A DNA stretch of 64,000 bases from Agrostemma githago (lineage: Eukaryota > Streptophyta > Magnoliopsida > Caryophyllales > Caryophyllaceae). The translations under genes were made by a program, and so were the position numbers. The stretch covers positions 65,518,606-65,582,605 of the forward strand of contig OY288243.1 of the NCBI GenBank assembly GCA_958450325.1, read 5' to 3'. The notes under the pieces are model-generated. The model searched no databases. It saw only the letters and a program-made list of their open reading frames with translations, and had not been told where the DNA came from. Shown one piece after another: positions 63,792 to 64,000 of this stretch; the stretch's first letter is position 1, and each line of letters starts with the position of its first letter.

Positions 63792-64000
63792 CTTAGTGCA
63801 TTCATTCGGTTGTGCACCTCGTCCTCCGTATCGTAAATGTACAACTGGCAAAATTTTGGAGTTGCTTCCTCGGCAGGCAGCAAACTACCAATTCTGTGTG
63901 TATTCTGACCTCCCATCCTGAATGTATATGGGCCACGACCGCGGTTCACTGTTTTATCTATGATGCCACCCGTGGATGAGAAAGAGTAACCACAATTGTA
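63792..64000 (-). CDS. RepHel exon 1 visible here, 5' incomplete
   Basis: This exon is not preceded by an ATG in the window. The frame read from the right edge includes GRGPYTFRMGGQ, GSLLPAEE and CQLYIYDTEDEV, which are characteristic of the N-terminal region of Helitron replicases. It ends at CTAAG|GTAGGT, and a two-base remainder completes a Ser codon with exon 2. More coding sequence is expected beyond 64000. Confidence 0.88.

Larger units (their letters stand above)
59057..64000 (-). mobile_element. Helitron, 3' end and most of its coding part
   Basis: On the minus strand the element ends in a GC-rich hairpin, the spacer GTCAAAA and CTAG, followed by host T. This is the classical Helitron 3' terminus (CTRR) with A|T target preference. 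Comparison with intact array units shows that insertion took place between A and T with no target duplication, as expected for rolling-circle transposition. The body encodes a RepHel protein in several exons. The 5' TC end is beyond 64000. The element is at least 4.9 kb in the window. Confidence 0.95.
59390..64000 (-). pseudogene. Helitron RepHel replicase-helicase, 5' incomplete, one in-frame stop
   Basis: Five exons can be joined on the minus strand with GT..AG introns and matching phases: >64000-63792, 63649-62712, 62618-61407, 61223-60463 and 60328-59390. Introns are 142, 93, 183 and 134 bp. The visible frame is 1,353 codons including the stop. Order of domains: Helitron N-terminal region, HUH replicase (motifs in exons 2-3), then Pif1-like superfamily 1 helicase (exons 4-5). 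The protein would nick and transfer the element's strand and unwind DNA in the nucleus. A TAA at 61030-61032 interrupts the frame between replicase and helicase, while everything else appears intact. Either the copy is recently dead or the base is a sequencing error. The start codon lies beyond the window. Confidence 0.9.

Noticed and set aside
1..64000. CRISPR arrays, bacterial operons, tRNA or rRNA genes
   Set aside because: The repeats are 2-kb gene units, not short direct repeats with spacers. No cloverleaf or rRNA-like sequence was noticed, and introns and polyadenylation signals point to a plant nuclear genome.

Overview
The window looks like nuclear DNA of a flowering plant, probably a eudicot. 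It is strongly AT-rich. It carries intronless genes for small secreted cysteine-patterned proteins, a plant-type LTR insertion, and a Helitron whose replicase gene is split by short GT..AG introns. No bacterial gene organisation is present. The species cannot be told from the sequence.

Region 1 (1-59056) is one head-to-tail tandem array with a period of about 2.17 kb. Each unit has one plus-strand gene of 122 codons and about 1.8 kb of AT-rich spacer. I count 26 copies, numbered 0-25. Copy 0 is cut by the window edge. Copies 1-7 and 11-25 (22 copies) have a complete reading frame. Copy 8 is split by a 3,524-bp insertion. Copies 9 and 10 share a one-base frameshift. The product has a signal peptide and four cysteines in the mature part. 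Their spacing fits the prolamin-like / ECA1-gametogenesis (egg-cell EC1-type) family with one disulfide pair missing. Each unit has its own TATA box (136 bp before the ATG) and an AATAAA signal (57 bp after the stop), so the copies are probably separate transcription units.

The array records its own history. There are two spacer subfamilies, A (copies 0-7 and most of 8) and B (the rest). A three-gene block of 6,254 bp is duplicated. Spacers with the same deletion occur twice. Recently homogenised runs cover copies 2-3, 4-6 and 22-25, and an A-like tract sits around copy 20 inside the B region.

Region 2 (17473-20996) is a 3.5-kb non-coding insertion inside copy 8, exactly between codons 83 and 84. 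It has TG..CA ends and a 5-bp target duplication (ACAAG), and is best read as a solo LTR.

Region 3 (59057-64000) is the 3' part of a Helitron on the minus strand. Its CTAG end and terminal hairpin sit at an A|T target inside an array unit. Five exons of the RepHel gene (HUH replicase plus Pif1-like helicase) can be joined in phase. One in-frame TAA interrupts the helicase part, so this copy is probably non-autonomous. The Helitron's 5' end and the start of its gene lie beyond the right edge, as probably does the rest of the interrupted array unit.
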